From contig CADAKX010000008.1 of the NCBI GenBank assembly GCA_902788605.1, positions 1 to 64,000 of the forward strand: a stretch of 64,000 nt of DNA, in the 5' to 3' direction. Positions 25,723 to 33,478 of this stretch are shown piece after piece; position 1 is the first letter of the stretch, and each line of letters begins with the position of its first letter. The notes beneath the pieces are model-generated. The model made no database searches, was not told the DNA's origin, and saw only the letters and a list, made by a program, of their open reading frames with translations. The stretch is from an uncultured Prevotellaceae bacterium (GTDB lineage Bacteria; Bacteroidota; Bacteroidia; Bacteroidales; Bacteroidaceae). Position numbers and translations under genes: made by a program.

Positions 25723-25758
25723 GTGCACAGGAGGGTTTAGCCCTACTTGTGCACTTTT
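25723..25758 (+). terminator. Hairpin with T tract between serA and the DUF1015 gene
   Basis: GTGCACA (25723-25729) pairs with TGTGCAC (25748-25754), with an inner AGGG/CCCT step, followed by TTTT. Because genes continue downstream on the same strand, it may act as a partial terminator that lowers DUF1015 expression relative to serC-serA. Confidence 0.65.
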
Positions 25759-25784
25759 GTGTTCTTAAAGTAATACATAGAATT

Positions 25785-27032
25785 ATGGCTATAATAAAAC
25801 CATTCAAGGGTATTCGTCCCCCCAAAGATCTTGTAGAACAGGTAGAGAGTCGTCCCTACGACGTGCTCGACAGCGAAGAGGCTAGGGCAGAGGCAGGCGA
25901 CAACGAGAAGTCGCTCTATCATATCATTAAACCTGAGATTGACTTCCCCGTGGGTACTTCTGAGTATGATCCCCGCGTCTATGAGAAGGCAGCAGAGAAC
26001 TTCCAGAAATTCCAGGATAAGGGTTGGTTGGTGCAGGATGCAGATGAGCATTACTACATCTATGCTCAGACTATGAACGGCAAGACTCAGTATGGACTGG
26101 TGGTTGGTGCTTATGTAGACGACTACATGAAGGGCAACATCAAGAAGCATGAGCTTACACGTCGCGATAAGGAGGAAGACCGCATGAAGCATGTTCGTGT
26201 GAACAATGCCAATATCGAGCCCGTCTTCTTTGCATACCCTGACAACGCCGTACTTGACGAACTGATTATGCGTTATGCCGCTACCAAACCTGAGTATGAC
26301 TTCATCGCCCCCATCGACGGTTTCCGTCATCAGTTCTGGGTAATCAGCGACACAAAGGATATGAAGGTCATCACTGAGCAGTTTGCCAAGATGCCATCAC
26401 TCTATATCGCCGATGGTCACCACCGTTCGGCTGCTGCCGCTCTTGTGGGTGCTGAAAAGCAGAAGCAGAATCCCAACCACAATGGTACTGAGGAGTACAA
26501 CTACTTCATGGCTGTGTGCTTCCAGGCTTCGCAGTTGACAATCCTTGACTACAACCGCGTGGTGAAAGACCTCAATGGTCTCTCGTCTGAGGACTTCCTC
26601 AAGGCACTGGCCAAGAACTTCGAGGTCGAAGATAAGGGTACGAATATCTATAAGCCACAGCAGCTGCATGAGTTCTCGCTCTATCTCGATGAGCACTGGT
26701 ACAGTTTGAAGGCTAAGGAGGGTACTTACGATAACAATGATCCTATCGGTGTGCTCGATGTGGATATCTCAAGCCGACTGATTCTCGATGAGATTCTGAA
26801 TATCGGTGATCTGCGTTCATCACAGCGTATCGACTTTGTAGGCGGACTGCGTGGCTTGAAGGAGCTGAAGCGTCGTGTGGACTCTGGTGAGATGCGTGCC
26901 GCACTGGCTCTCTATCCCGTCTCTATGCAGCAGATTATGGATATTGCCGACAGTGGCAAGATTATGCCTCCTAAGGCTACTTGGTTTGAGCCGAAACTGC
27001 GCTCTGGTTTGGTTATTCACAAATTGTCGTAA
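25785..27032 (+). CDS. DUF1015 family protein of the serine locus
   Basis: A 415-residue cytosolic protein that belongs to DUF1015: FKGIRPPKDLV at the start, YDVLDSEEAR, YHIIKPEID and the central signature YIADGHHRSAAAA at about residue 215. The family function is not firmly established. Its place directly behind serC and serA, which lack a phosphatase gene here, suggests a role in serine or phosphoserine metabolism. The DGHHR motif resembles those in ParB/SerK-like proteins, which is an inference. The ATG at 25785 is chosen because the longer frame starts inside the hairpin at 25723-25758. Confidence 0.85.
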   Translation: MAIIKPFKGIRPPKDLVEQVESRPYDVLDSEEARAEAGDNEKSLYHIIKPEIDFPVGTSEYDPRVYEKAAENFQKFQDKGWLVQDADEHYYIYAQTMNGKTQYGLVVGAYVDDYMKGNIKKHELTRRDKEEDRMKHVRVNNANIEPVFFAYPDNAVLDELIMRYAATKPEYDFIAPIDGFRHQFWVISDTKDMKVITEQFAKMPSLYIADGHHRSAAAALVGAEKQKQNPNHNGTEEYNYFMAVCFQASQLTILDYNRVVKDLNGLSSEDFLKALAKNFEVEDKGTNIYKPQQLHEFSLYLDEHWYSLKAKEGTYDNNDPIGVLDVDISSRLILDEILNIGDLRSSQRIDFVGGLRGLKELKRRVDSGEMRAALALYPVSMQQIMDIADSGKIMPPKATWFEPKLRSGLVIHKLS

Positions 27033-27091
27033 TACCGTCATCTCGATATCTTGATATATCGATATCTCTGAATAACGTTATAAGGCAAAGA

Positions 27092-27676
27092 ATGACCGAC
27101 GAGTTCAAGACTATTAAAAATACTAGCGAGGGATTTTACTCTGAGAAACGGAGTAAATTCCTCGCTTTTGCACATCATGTCGAAACACTCGATGAGATAA
27201 AGGAACTCCTGGCTCAGTATCGTAAGAAATACTATGATGCTCGGCATGTATGCTATGCTTATATGTTGGGGGCTGCGAGGGAGGACTTTCGTGCTAATGA
27301 TGACGGCGAGCCTTCGTCAACGGCGGGAAAACCTATTCTCGGACAAATCAATTCCAATGAACTCACTGATATCCTGATTGTTGTGGTGCGCTATTATGGC
27401 GGCGTCAATCTGGGAACCAGTGGACTGATTGTGGCCTATCGTGAGGCTGCTGCTGATGCCATTGCGCATGCCGAGGTGGAGATGCGTCAGGTGGAGGATT
27501 ATGTCACATATGATTTTCCGTATGTGATGATGAACGACGTAATGCGTATCGTCAAAGATATGCAACCTCGCATTGTTTCGCAGACCTATGACAATACTTG
27601 TCGCATCGTGCTTGCCATCCGACAGTCTGATGCACCAAAACTGCGCCAACGTCTATCTAAATTGAGTTTTGAGTGA
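27092..27676 (+). CDS. yigZ: YigZ/IMPACT family protein
   Basis: The 194-residue protein belongs to the UPF0029/IMPACT family, related to eukaryotic IMPACT translation regulators. The N-terminal domain shows EKRSKFLAFAHHV, ARHVCYAYMLG, DDGEPSSTAGKPIL and VVRYYGGVNLGTSGLI, the classic family run. The C-terminal DUF1949-type domain follows from about residue 130. Biochemical function in bacteria is unclear. It starts 59 bases after DUF1015 and ends before a bidirectional terminator. Confidence 0.92.
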   Translation: MTDEFKTIKNTSEGFYSEKRSKFLAFAHHVETLDEIKELLAQYRKKYYDARHVCYAYMLGAAREDFRANDDGEPSSTAGKPILGQINSNELTDILIVVVRYYGGVNLGTSGLIVAYREAAADAIAHAEVEMRQVEDYVTYDFPYVMMNDVMRIVKDMQPRIVSQTYDNTCRIVLAIRQSDAPKLRQRLSKLSFE

Positions 27677-27746
27677 TGGTAGGATAGTCTGCATGTTATG
27701 ATAATCTGCAAACTGTAATTATTAGAAAACTCTATTAGAAGAAATA

Positions 27747-27784
27747 AAAAAAGGAAGTCGTTAATAATTCGACTTCCTTTTTTT
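27747..27784. terminator. Bidirectional terminator between yigZ and the tRNA genes
   Basis: GGAAGTCG (27753-27760) pairs with CGACTTCC (27770-27777), with an A run before and a T run after. It can stop yigZ transcription rightwards and the tRNA operon leftwards. Confidence 0.85.
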
Positions 27785-27789
27785 CTGTC

Positions 27790-27879
27790 TGGCGGAAGGT
27801 GAGGGATTCAAACCCCCGATACCCATAAGGGTATACCGGATTTCGAGTCCAGCGCGATCGATCACTCTGCCAACCTTCC
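27790..27879 (-). tRNA. tRNA-Ser (anticodon CGA)
   Basis: The 90-base gene folds as a class II tRNA. Acceptor GGAAGGT pairs with ACCTTCC, the anticodon loop CTCGAAA gives CGA, a long variable arm TACCC/GGGTA is present, and the T loop reads TTTGAATCC. CCA is encoded at the 3-prime end. It reads UCG codons. Confidence 0.93.
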
Positions 27880-27887
27880 TTTTTGAA

Positions 27888-27920
27888 AACTGGAACCCCA
27901 TCAGCGATGAGATTCCAGTT
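27888..27920 (-). terminator. Hairpin between the two tRNA genes
   Basis: AACTGGAA (27888-27895) pairs with TTCCAGTT (27913-27920), and the minus strand continues with TTTTC. It may be a processing or partial termination element between tRNA-Cys and tRNA-Ser. Confidence 0.45.
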
Positions 27921-27930
27921 AATTATTTAG

Positions 27931-28002
27931 AGGTGCCTGGCGGATTCGAACCGCCGTAGACGGTTTTGCAGACCGTTGACTAAGCCACTCATCCAAGGCA
28001 CC
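27931..28002 (-). tRNA. tRNA-Cys (anticodon GCA)
   Basis: Acceptor GGTGCCT pairs with AGGCACC, the discriminator is U as expected for cysteine, and the anticodon loop CTGCAAA gives GCA. The T arm GGCGGTTCGAATCCGCC is perfect. CCA is not encoded. Confidence 0.93.
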
Positions 28003-28020
28003 CTTTTCGGTTTGCGGATG

Positions 28021-28051
28021 CAAAGGTACTACTATTTTTTTATTTGACCAA
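28021..28051 (-). promoter_or_regulatory. Promoter of the tRNA-Cys/tRNA-Ser genes
   Basis: TTGG -33 (28048-28051) and TACCTTTG -7 (28021-28028) have 19-bp spacing. The -33 box lies inside the last codons of the FeoB-associated gene. Confidence 0.75.
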
Positions 28052-28237
28052 ATTTTTATCGGACTTTTTATCGCAACAGTGCAGATTTTCTCGATTTTTG
28101 CATTTCGTTTCCTTCAGTGTACAGCCCTGACATGTGGCGCAAGGGTCTGAGGACGCCTTACTGAGAAGATAAATGCGTCTAATGATGTATGATATTGAGA
28201 GTGCGATGATGATGCCGACGATAATTGTTTGTATCAT
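28040..28237 (-). CDS. FeoB-associated Cys-rich membrane peptide
   Basis: A 65-residue protein with one N-terminal membrane helix (IIVGIIIALSISYIIRRIY) followed by a short cysteine-rich tail: CATCQGCTLKETKC and HCC, six cysteines. This is the pattern of FeoB-associated peptides near ferrous iron transporters, although no feo gene is in the window. It lies 43 bases after the lipid kinase gene. A strong Shine-Dalgarno sequence precedes it, rare in this genome. Confidence 0.75.
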   Translation of the reverse strand: MIQTIIVGIIIALSISYIIRRIYLLSKASSDPCATCQGCTLKETKCKNRENLHCCDKKSDKNLVK

Positions 28238-28244
28238 GCGAAAT

Positions 28245-28251
28245 CTCCTTC
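28245..28251 (-). promoter_or_regulatory. Shine-Dalgarno of the FeoB-associated gene
   Basis: GAAGGAG lies 7 bases before the ATG at 28237. Most genes in this window have no such site. Confidence 0.65.
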
Positions 28252-28280
28252 TTATACCTTATATTTATAATGTAGGGATA

Positions 28281-29243
28281 TTAAGTCAAGATCTTATCCA
28301 CAATGCTGGTGATGGCGTTGACCATGGGGTGGGGACGAGCAGGGTCTTCTGTCGTATCGGGATTGATGACTGCTTTCAGTCCCAGTGGCTTGATGCTGAC
28401 GTGGATGTCTGTTCCCATCTTGATGGGGTCTCCGTCAAAGTGTACGGCGCCGGGATGCTCGCGGCGAATGCGGATGCTGCGTGCCTGGAACGTTTTGATG
28501 TGGGAGTTGTTGCTCAGTGTCTTGGCAAAGAGGTCTGTGACAATGGTGGGTGCCTCGATAACGTTGAAGGGCTCCATGATAATGACATCCATGAGGCCGT
28601 CCTGCATTGAAGCGCCAGGAGCGATATAGGCGTTATTGCCGTATTGGGCCGCATTGGCACAGGTAACGAGGAAGGCCTTATATTGATTCTTGCCTGTTTC
28701 ATCCTCGATGGTATAGGTGTCTGGCTCATATTTCAGACCTTCCTTGAGTACGTTCTCGACGTAGGTGACCAGTCCGCGCTTGCCTGCTTCGGCGAACTTT
28801 AGCGAGACAAAGGCGTCAAACCCCATGCCGCATGTGCAGAAGAATGGTTGGTCGTTGATGGCGCCATAGTCAAAAAAGTCGGTCTTTCCGTGATTAATGA
28901 TGTCAAGGGCTCCCTTCATGTTTATGGGTATGCACAGGTGACGAGCCAGTCCGTTGCCAGAGCCACATGGGACGATGCCCAGGGCAACCTGACTATGAAC
29001 CAGGGCACGAGCCACCTCGTTGACGGTGCCGTCGCCACCCACTGCCACGCAGATGTCAATGCCTTCTGTAATGCATTGCTTGGCAATGGCTTCAGCATGC
29101 CCTGCATATTCTGTTGTGATGATGCGACAATTGTATTTTGTAGAGTCAATCCGTTGCTCAATGAGCTGGGGTAATTCCTCTTTTGATTTAGTCCCAGAGA
29201 TAGGGTTTACGATAAATGTTATGTTCTTTTTCTCGTTTTCCAT
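28281..29243 (-). CDS. YegS/LCB5-type lipid kinase
   Basis: The 320-residue protein belongs to the diacylglycerol kinase catalytic family that includes bacterial DgkB/YegS and eukaryotic sphingosine kinases. Nucleotide site residues are FIVNPISGT, VGGDGTVNEVA and PCGSGNGLARHL; the C-terminal beta domain contains VHFDGDP. It phosphorylates a lipid hydroxyl using ATP at the membrane. It is divergent from serine palmitoyltransferase across 148 bp, so a sphingoid base or ceramide substrate is plausible but inferred. MENEKKN at 29243 is chosen; its promoter lies only four bases upstream. Confidence 0.88.
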   Translation of the reverse strand: MENEKKNITFIVNPISGTKSKEELPQLIEQRIDSTKYNCRIITTEYAGHAEAIAKQCITEGIDICVAVGGDGTVNEVARALVHSQVALGIVPCGSGNGLARHLCIPINMKGALDIINHGKTDFFDYGAINDQPFFCTCGMGFDAFVSLKFAEAGKRGLVTYVENVLKEGLKYEPDTYTIEDETGKNQYKAFLVTCANAAQYGNNAYIAPGASMQDGLMDVIIMEPFNVIEAPTIVTDLFAKTLSNNSHIKTFQARSIRIRREHPGAVHFDGDPIKMGTDIHVSIKPLGLKAVINPDTTEDPARPHPMVNAITSIVDKILT

Positions 29244-29247
29244 AGTG

Positions 29248-29255
29248 CAAATGTA
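29248..29255 (-). promoter_or_regulatory. Promoter -7 element of the lipid kinase (near-leaderless)
   Basis: TACATTTG on the minus strand ends 4 bases before the ATG at 29243, so the predicted transcript begins at or near the start codon. Confidence 0.6.
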
Positions 29256-29349
29256 CATATTTTAGTTTAAAAAACATGAGTTGGCACAATAAAAATGCTA
29301 AATTCAAACATTTATTATAAAAAATGTGCACGTTTTACGGAATTTTGTG

Positions 29350-29357
29350 TAACTTTG
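29350..29357 (+). promoter_or_regulatory. Promoter -7 element of spt
   Basis: TAACTTTG followed by GCAG, 34 bases before the spt start codon. Confidence 0.65.
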
Positions 29358-29391
29358 CAGCCTGAAATAAAAGAAACCTATAAAAACAAAT

Positions 29392-30579
29392 ATGGGACAA
29401 CTACAAGAGAGATACAAATCGTATCGAATTCCTCAGGAATTTATGGAGAAGGGAGTCTATCCCTATTTCCGTGAAATAACTGGTAAACAAGGAACGGAAG
29501 TAGAGATGGGCGGTCACAAAGTGCTGATGTTTGGCTCGAATGCCTACACAGGTCTGACAGGTGATCAGCGCATCATAGACAAAGCCAAGGCTGCACTTGA
29601 TAAATATGGTTCTGGTTGTGCAGGCAGCCGCTTTCTTAATGGTACACTGGATATCCACGTGCAGTTAGAGAAGGAAATTGCAAAATTCATCGGTAAAGAT
29701 GATTGTCTTTGTCTGTCTACAGGATTTAGCGTAAACCAGGGTGTCATTCCCGCATTGCTGAGTAAGGATGACTATGTGATTTGTGATGACCGCGATCATG
29801 CAAGTATCGTAGACGGAAGACGTCTGGCATTTGCTAAGCAGCTGCATTACAAGCACAACGATATGGCTGATTTGGAGCGTGTGCTTCAGAAGTTGCCTCA
29901 GGATGCTATTAAGCTGATTGTGGTCGATGGCGTGTTCTCTATGGAGGGTGACCTGGCCAAACTGCCTGAGATTATCCAGTTGAAGCATAAGTACAACTGC
30001 TCGGTAATGGTTGATGAAGCTCATGGTGTCGGTGTGTTTGGAAAGCAGGGGCGTGGCGTTTGCGACCACTTTGGACTGACCGACGAGGTGGACTTGATTA
30101 TGGGTACCTTCTCAAAGTCACTGGCAAGTATTGGTGGTTTTATCTGTTCTGATAAGGATACCATCAACTTCCTGCGTCACACTTGTCGCACCTATATCTT
30201 CTCGGCTTCAAACACACCTGCCGCTACAGCAGCTGCAATGGAGGCTCTGCACATTATTCAGCAGGAGCCTGAGCGCATTGAGAAGTTGTGGAACGTGACC
30301 CGCTATGCCTTGAAGCGCTTCCGTGAGGAGGGTTTTGAGATTGGCGAGACAGAGAGTCCAATCATTCCCCTCTATGTGCGCGATGCAGAGAAGACATTCC
30401 TGGTGACGGCTCTGGCATTCAACAATGGTGTATTTATCAATCCCGTTATTCCTCCTGCATGCGCTCCACAGGATACTTTGGTTCGCTATGCCTTGATGGC
30501 TACTCATACTGAGGAGCAGGTGGAACGCTCGGTGAAAATCTTGAAGAAGATCTTTATTGAGCAGGGAATCATTAAATAA
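29392..30579 (+). CDS. spt: Serine palmitoyltransferase
   Basis: PLP-dependent alpha-oxoamine synthase that condenses serine with an acyl-CoA to give 3-ketosphinganine, the first step of Bacteroidota sphingolipid synthesis. The 395-residue protein carries VYPYFREI, FGSNAYTGLTG, GSGCAGSRFLNGTLD, VDGVFSMEGD, VDEAHGVGVFG and the PLP-lysine motif GTFSKSLASIGG. The YPYFREI lead and lack of KBL/BioF-specific segments favour Spt over the related CoA ligases. It is divergent from a lipid kinase and followed by tRNA-Pro. Confidence 0.92.
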   Translation: MGQLQERYKSYRIPQEFMEKGVYPYFREITGKQGTEVEMGGHKVLMFGSNAYTGLTGDQRIIDKAKAALDKYGSGCAGSRFLNGTLDIHVQLEKEIAKFIGKDDCLCLSTGFSVNQGVIPALLSKDDYVICDDRDHASIVDGRRLAFAKQLHYKHNDMADLERVLQKLPQDAIKLIVVDGVFSMEGDLAKLPEIIQLKHKYNCSVMVDEAHGVGVFGKQGRGVCDHFGLTDEVDLIMGTFSKSLASIGGFICSDKDTINFLRHTCRTYIFSASNTPAATAAAMEALHIIQQEPERIEKLWNVTRYALKRFREEGFEIGETESPIIPLYVRDAEKTFLVTALAFNNGVFINPVIPPACAPQDTLVRYALMATHTEEQVERSVKILKKIFIEQGIIK

Positions 30580-30590
30580 TTGTGAAAAAA

Positions 30591-30622
30591 TTTGCGTAGG
30601 TGCAAAAAAGTTCGTACCTTTG
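30591..30622 (+). promoter_or_regulatory. Promoter of tRNA-Pro
   Basis: TTTG -33 (30591-30594), 20 bp spacer and TACCTTTG -7 (30615-30622), 12 bases before the tRNA. Confidence 0.75.
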
Positions 30623-30634
30623 CACCCGCAAAAT

Positions 30635-30707
30635 CGAGGTGTAGCGCAGTTGGTAGCGTTCCTGGTTTGGGACCAGGCTGTCGCAGGTTCGAGTCCTGTC
30701 ACCTCGA
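30635..30707 (+). tRNA. tRNA-Pro (anticodon TGG)
   Basis: Acceptor CGAGGTG pairs with CACCTCG, the anticodon stem CCTGG/CCAGG encloses TTTGGGA with anticodon TGG, and the T arm is GCAGGTTCGAGTCCTGT. CCA is not encoded. Confidence 0.94.
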
Positions 30708-30723
30708 CTCCCTTAAATTCAAG

Positions 30724-30755
30724 CCGCTGATTCATCATGGATCAGCGGTTTTTTT
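30724..30755 (+). terminator. Terminator of tRNA-Pro
   Basis: CCGCTGAT (30724-30731) pairs with ATCAGCGG (30741-30748), followed by seven T residues. Confidence 0.85.
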
Positions 30756-30820
30756 ATGCTTTTTTCGGACTGAGCCTTAAAAACTTGGGGCAAATATGGT
30801 GATAATTGCTGAATTATCGC

Positions 30821-30828
30821 TATTTTTG
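30821..30828 (+). promoter_or_regulatory. Promoter -7 element of the GH51 gene
   Basis: TATTTTTG, 21 bases before the ATG at 30850. No clear -33 box. Confidence 0.5.
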
Positions 30829-30849
30829 CAGCGACAATTAGGAAAGTTT

Positions 30850-33297
30850 ATGAAGAAAAGTACAATTATCACAGCATTAGCAGTTTCTTGGGCGGCGCTC
30901 TTTGCAGTAGGAGTTCAGGCTCAAGTAACGATTGATATCGACACCCAGCAGCGGGGGGCGAAAGTGAGTCCGATGCTTTATGGCATCTTCTATGAAGACA
31001 TTAACCATGCTGCTGACGGCGGTATCTATGCAGAGTTGATACGCAATCGATCATTTGAGGACGGACCTCGCTATGGTGCGCCTGCTGACATGCAGGGATG
31101 GTCAACTTATGCAGCAGCTCCGTCGCAACTCACGGCAAGTCTCATACAACCTACTAAAAAGACGCCGCTGCTTAACAGTGTGCAACACAACGCTTTGGCA
31201 CTTGACATCAAGGCTTCGCCCACGACGCCTGTCTGCCTGGTAAACAAGGGGTACTGGGGCATTAATGCTGTCCAGGGCCGCACTTATCGTCTGTCGTTCT
31301 GGGCAAAGACCCTGAAATACCGAGGCACCTTGAAGGCCACGCTCTGCTCTAAGGACAACTCACAACTTTATGCCGAGACAGAGGTCAGTCAATTCCCTGA
31401 CGTTAAGGCCAAGGGCTGGACGAAGTACGAAGCCACCCTTACTGCCATCGACAATGATCCGCAGGCGCAGTTTGCATTAGTTTTCGACGGTGTAGGGCAG
31501 GTGCAGTTAGACATGGTGAGCCTTTTCCCGCCCACCTTTAAGAACCGTGAGAACGGTATGCGTCCAGACCTGGCCAACATGCTGTGGCAGTTGCACCCGA
31601 AGTTCATGCGCTTTCCAGGAGGGTGTTTCGTGGAAGGGCAGGAGAGTCCCGACAATGCTTTCCGTTGGGAACGCACCATCGGCCCGATTGAGGAGCGTGA
31701 GGGGCACTGGAACGTGAACTGGGGCTATCGCACTTCCGACGGATTGGGCTTCCATGAATACCTGCAGTTGGCAGAGGATTTGGGAGCTAAGCCACTTTAT
31801 GTCGTGAATGTGGGAATATGGCATGGTGGAATGACGCCCTATGACAGCATCCAGTCGTGGATTGACGAGTGCATGAATGCCTTGGAGTATGCCAACGGCC
31901 CAGTCACATCGAAATATGGTGCCTTGCGTGCCAAGAACGGACATCCAGAGCCTTTCGGAATAGAATACCTGGAGATAGGTAACGAAAACAACCAGCCAGA
32001 CCCTCATCAGCAGAGCGACCACTACTACGAGCGCTACGAGCAGTTCTACAAAGCCATCCGGGCGAAATATCCCGAGATGAAGATTATCGGCAATGTGGTG
32101 GCATGGGGTGACGACAACCCTAAGTGGAACAGCAAACTGCCTGTTGACCTGCTTGATGAACACTATTACCGCTCACCCGACTGGTTTGCCGCTGCCTTCC
32201 ATAAGTACGATATCTATGACCGTCAAGCCCCCAAGGTCTATGTGGGTGAATATGCTGTGACCAACGGTTACGGTAATCTGGGTAACATGAATGCCGCCCT
32301 GGGCGAAGCCGTCTATATGATGGGTATGGAGAACAATGGTGACGTGGTGGAACTGGCCTCATATGCCCCCATTTTTGTCAACGAGAACGATGCCCGTTGG
32401 CGTCCTGATATGATTCGTTTCAGCAGTAGCCGAGTCATGGGCACCCCGAGTTACTATGTGCAGCAACTCATGCCGCAGCATCTGGGTACACAGGCACTGA
32501 AGGTGGAGCAGAACGATCCCTACAAGGGGATGGTTTGCAAATCGCTGACACCGAAGCAGAGCCGTGTGGGATTTGGAACATGGAACACACGCGCCACGTT
32601 CGAGATCAACAGGGATGTGGATTTCGTTTATGGCAACTGGCAGAAGGAAGGCAATACTGTGCGGCAGAAAGGTCATCAGGAAGCCACGCTCTGCATAGAG
32701 AAGAACATCATCAACAGTGACCACTACACCTTCAAGTTCCGTGCACGCAAGGATGAGGGCGCTGAGGGCTTCCTCATCATCTTCAACTATATCGACGATA
32801 AAAACTACTGTTGGCTGAACTTCGGTGGATGGGGCAACTCACAGCACGCCATCGAGCAAATCAGCAATGGAGGCAAATTGCTGGCAGATAGTAAGCGTGG
32901 ACACGTTGAGGCAGGCCATTGGTACGATGTAACTCTGCAGGTGAATGGCGACAGCGTGAAAGCGTGGCTTGACAACGAACTTGTATTCGACACAGTACTG
33001 AAGCACGACGACACGAAGGGCATCTTCTCCTCGGCCACTATCGACGATGCCAGCGGGGAAATCATCGTAAAGGTTGCTAATACCAGCGATGCAGCAACCA
33101 CCACCCAGCTTCATCTGAAGAACTTTAAACCGGTAAGTGCTCGTGTAGTTCGGCTGGTAGCCAACGACGGTATGGAAGAGAACACGCTCGATGCTCCTAC
33201 TAACATCCATCCTGTGGAGCAACTGCTTTCGCCAGAGAATGGTAGTGTCCTGCTCGATATCCCTCCTTACTCGTTGAATATTGTTCGGATAAAGTGA
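30850..33297 (+). CDS. GH51 alpha-L-arabinofuranosidase, exported
   Basis: Releases terminal arabinofuranose from arabinan or arabinoxylan. The 815-residue protein has a signal peptide (KKSTIITALAV...VGVQAQ). An N-terminal carbohydrate-binding-like beta domain covers about 60-240, then the GH51 barrel with the acid/base in YLEIGNENNQ and the nucleophile in VYVGEYAVTNG. A laminin-G-like domain (about 590-750; FKFRARKDEGAEGFLIIFNY, WYDVTLQVNGD) is inserted before the last beta strands. MKKS at 30850 is chosen over a frame extension of 18 codons. It probably feeds the arabinose cluster upstream and may be regulated by the next gene. Confidence 0.92.
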   Translation: MKKSTIITALAVSWAALFAVGVQAQVTIDIDTQQRGAKVSPMLYGIFYEDINHAADGGIYAELIRNRSFEDGPRYGAPADMQGWSTYAAAPSQLTASLIQPTKKTPLLNSVQHNALALDIKASPTTPVCLVNKGYWGINAVQGRTYRLSFWAKTLKYRGTLKATLCSKDNSQLYAETEVSQFPDVKAKGWTKYEATLTAIDNDPQAQFALVFDGVGQVQLDMVSLFPPTFKNRENGMRPDLANMLWQLHPKFMRFPGGCFVEGQESPDNAFRWERTIGPIEEREGHWNVNWGYRTSDGLGFHEYLQLAEDLGAKPLYVVNVGIWHGGMTPYDSIQSWIDECMNALEYANGPVTSKYGALRAKNGHPEPFGIEYLEIGNENNQPDPHQQSDHYYERYEQFYKAIRAKYPEMKIIGNVVAWGDDNPKWNSKLPVDLLDEHYYRSPDWFAAAFHKYDIYDRQAPKVYVGEYAVTNGYGNLGNMNAALGEAVYMMGMENNGDVVELASYAPIFVNENDARWRPDMIRFSSSRVMGTPSYYVQQLMPQHLGTQALKVEQNDPYKGMVCKSLTPKQSRVGFGTWNTRATFEINRDVDFVYGNWQKEGNTVRQKGHQEATLCIEKNIINSDHYTFKFRARKDEGAEGFLIIFNYIDDKNYCWLNFGGWGNSQHAIEQISNGGKLLADSKRGHVEAGHWYDVTLQVNGDSVKAWLDNELVFDTVLKHDDTKGIFSSATIDDASGEIIVKVANTSDAATTTQLHLKNFKPVSARVVRLVANDGMEENTLDAPTNIHPVEQLLSPENGSVLLDIPPYSLNIVRIK

Positions 33298-33363
33298 GCT
33301 TGGATTTGTCTCCTTTGGGGTGATGGAGTTAGTTGGCTGTCACCTTGACTAGCACTTAAAAAT

Positions 33364-33394
33364 GGGAGTCTTAGTAATAAGACTCTCTTTTTTT
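33364..33394 (+). terminator. Terminator after the GH51 gene
   Basis: GAGTCTT (33366-33372) pairs with AAGACTC (33379-33385), followed by TCTTTTTTT. Confidence 0.85.
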
Positions 33395-33422
33395 GTGTTT
33401 ATCGCAAATTTTATCCAAAAAA

Positions 33423-33454
33423 TTTGTACGAATTAGCTTTTTTTCTTATCTTTG
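33423..33454 (+). promoter_or_regulatory. Promoter of the propeller/AraC regulator
   Basis: TTTG (33423-33426) and TATCTTTG (33447-33454) with a 20-bp spacer; the ATG follows at 33479. Confidence 0.7.
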
Positions 33455-33478
33455 CTGCCAGTTGATTATCTTATAGTT

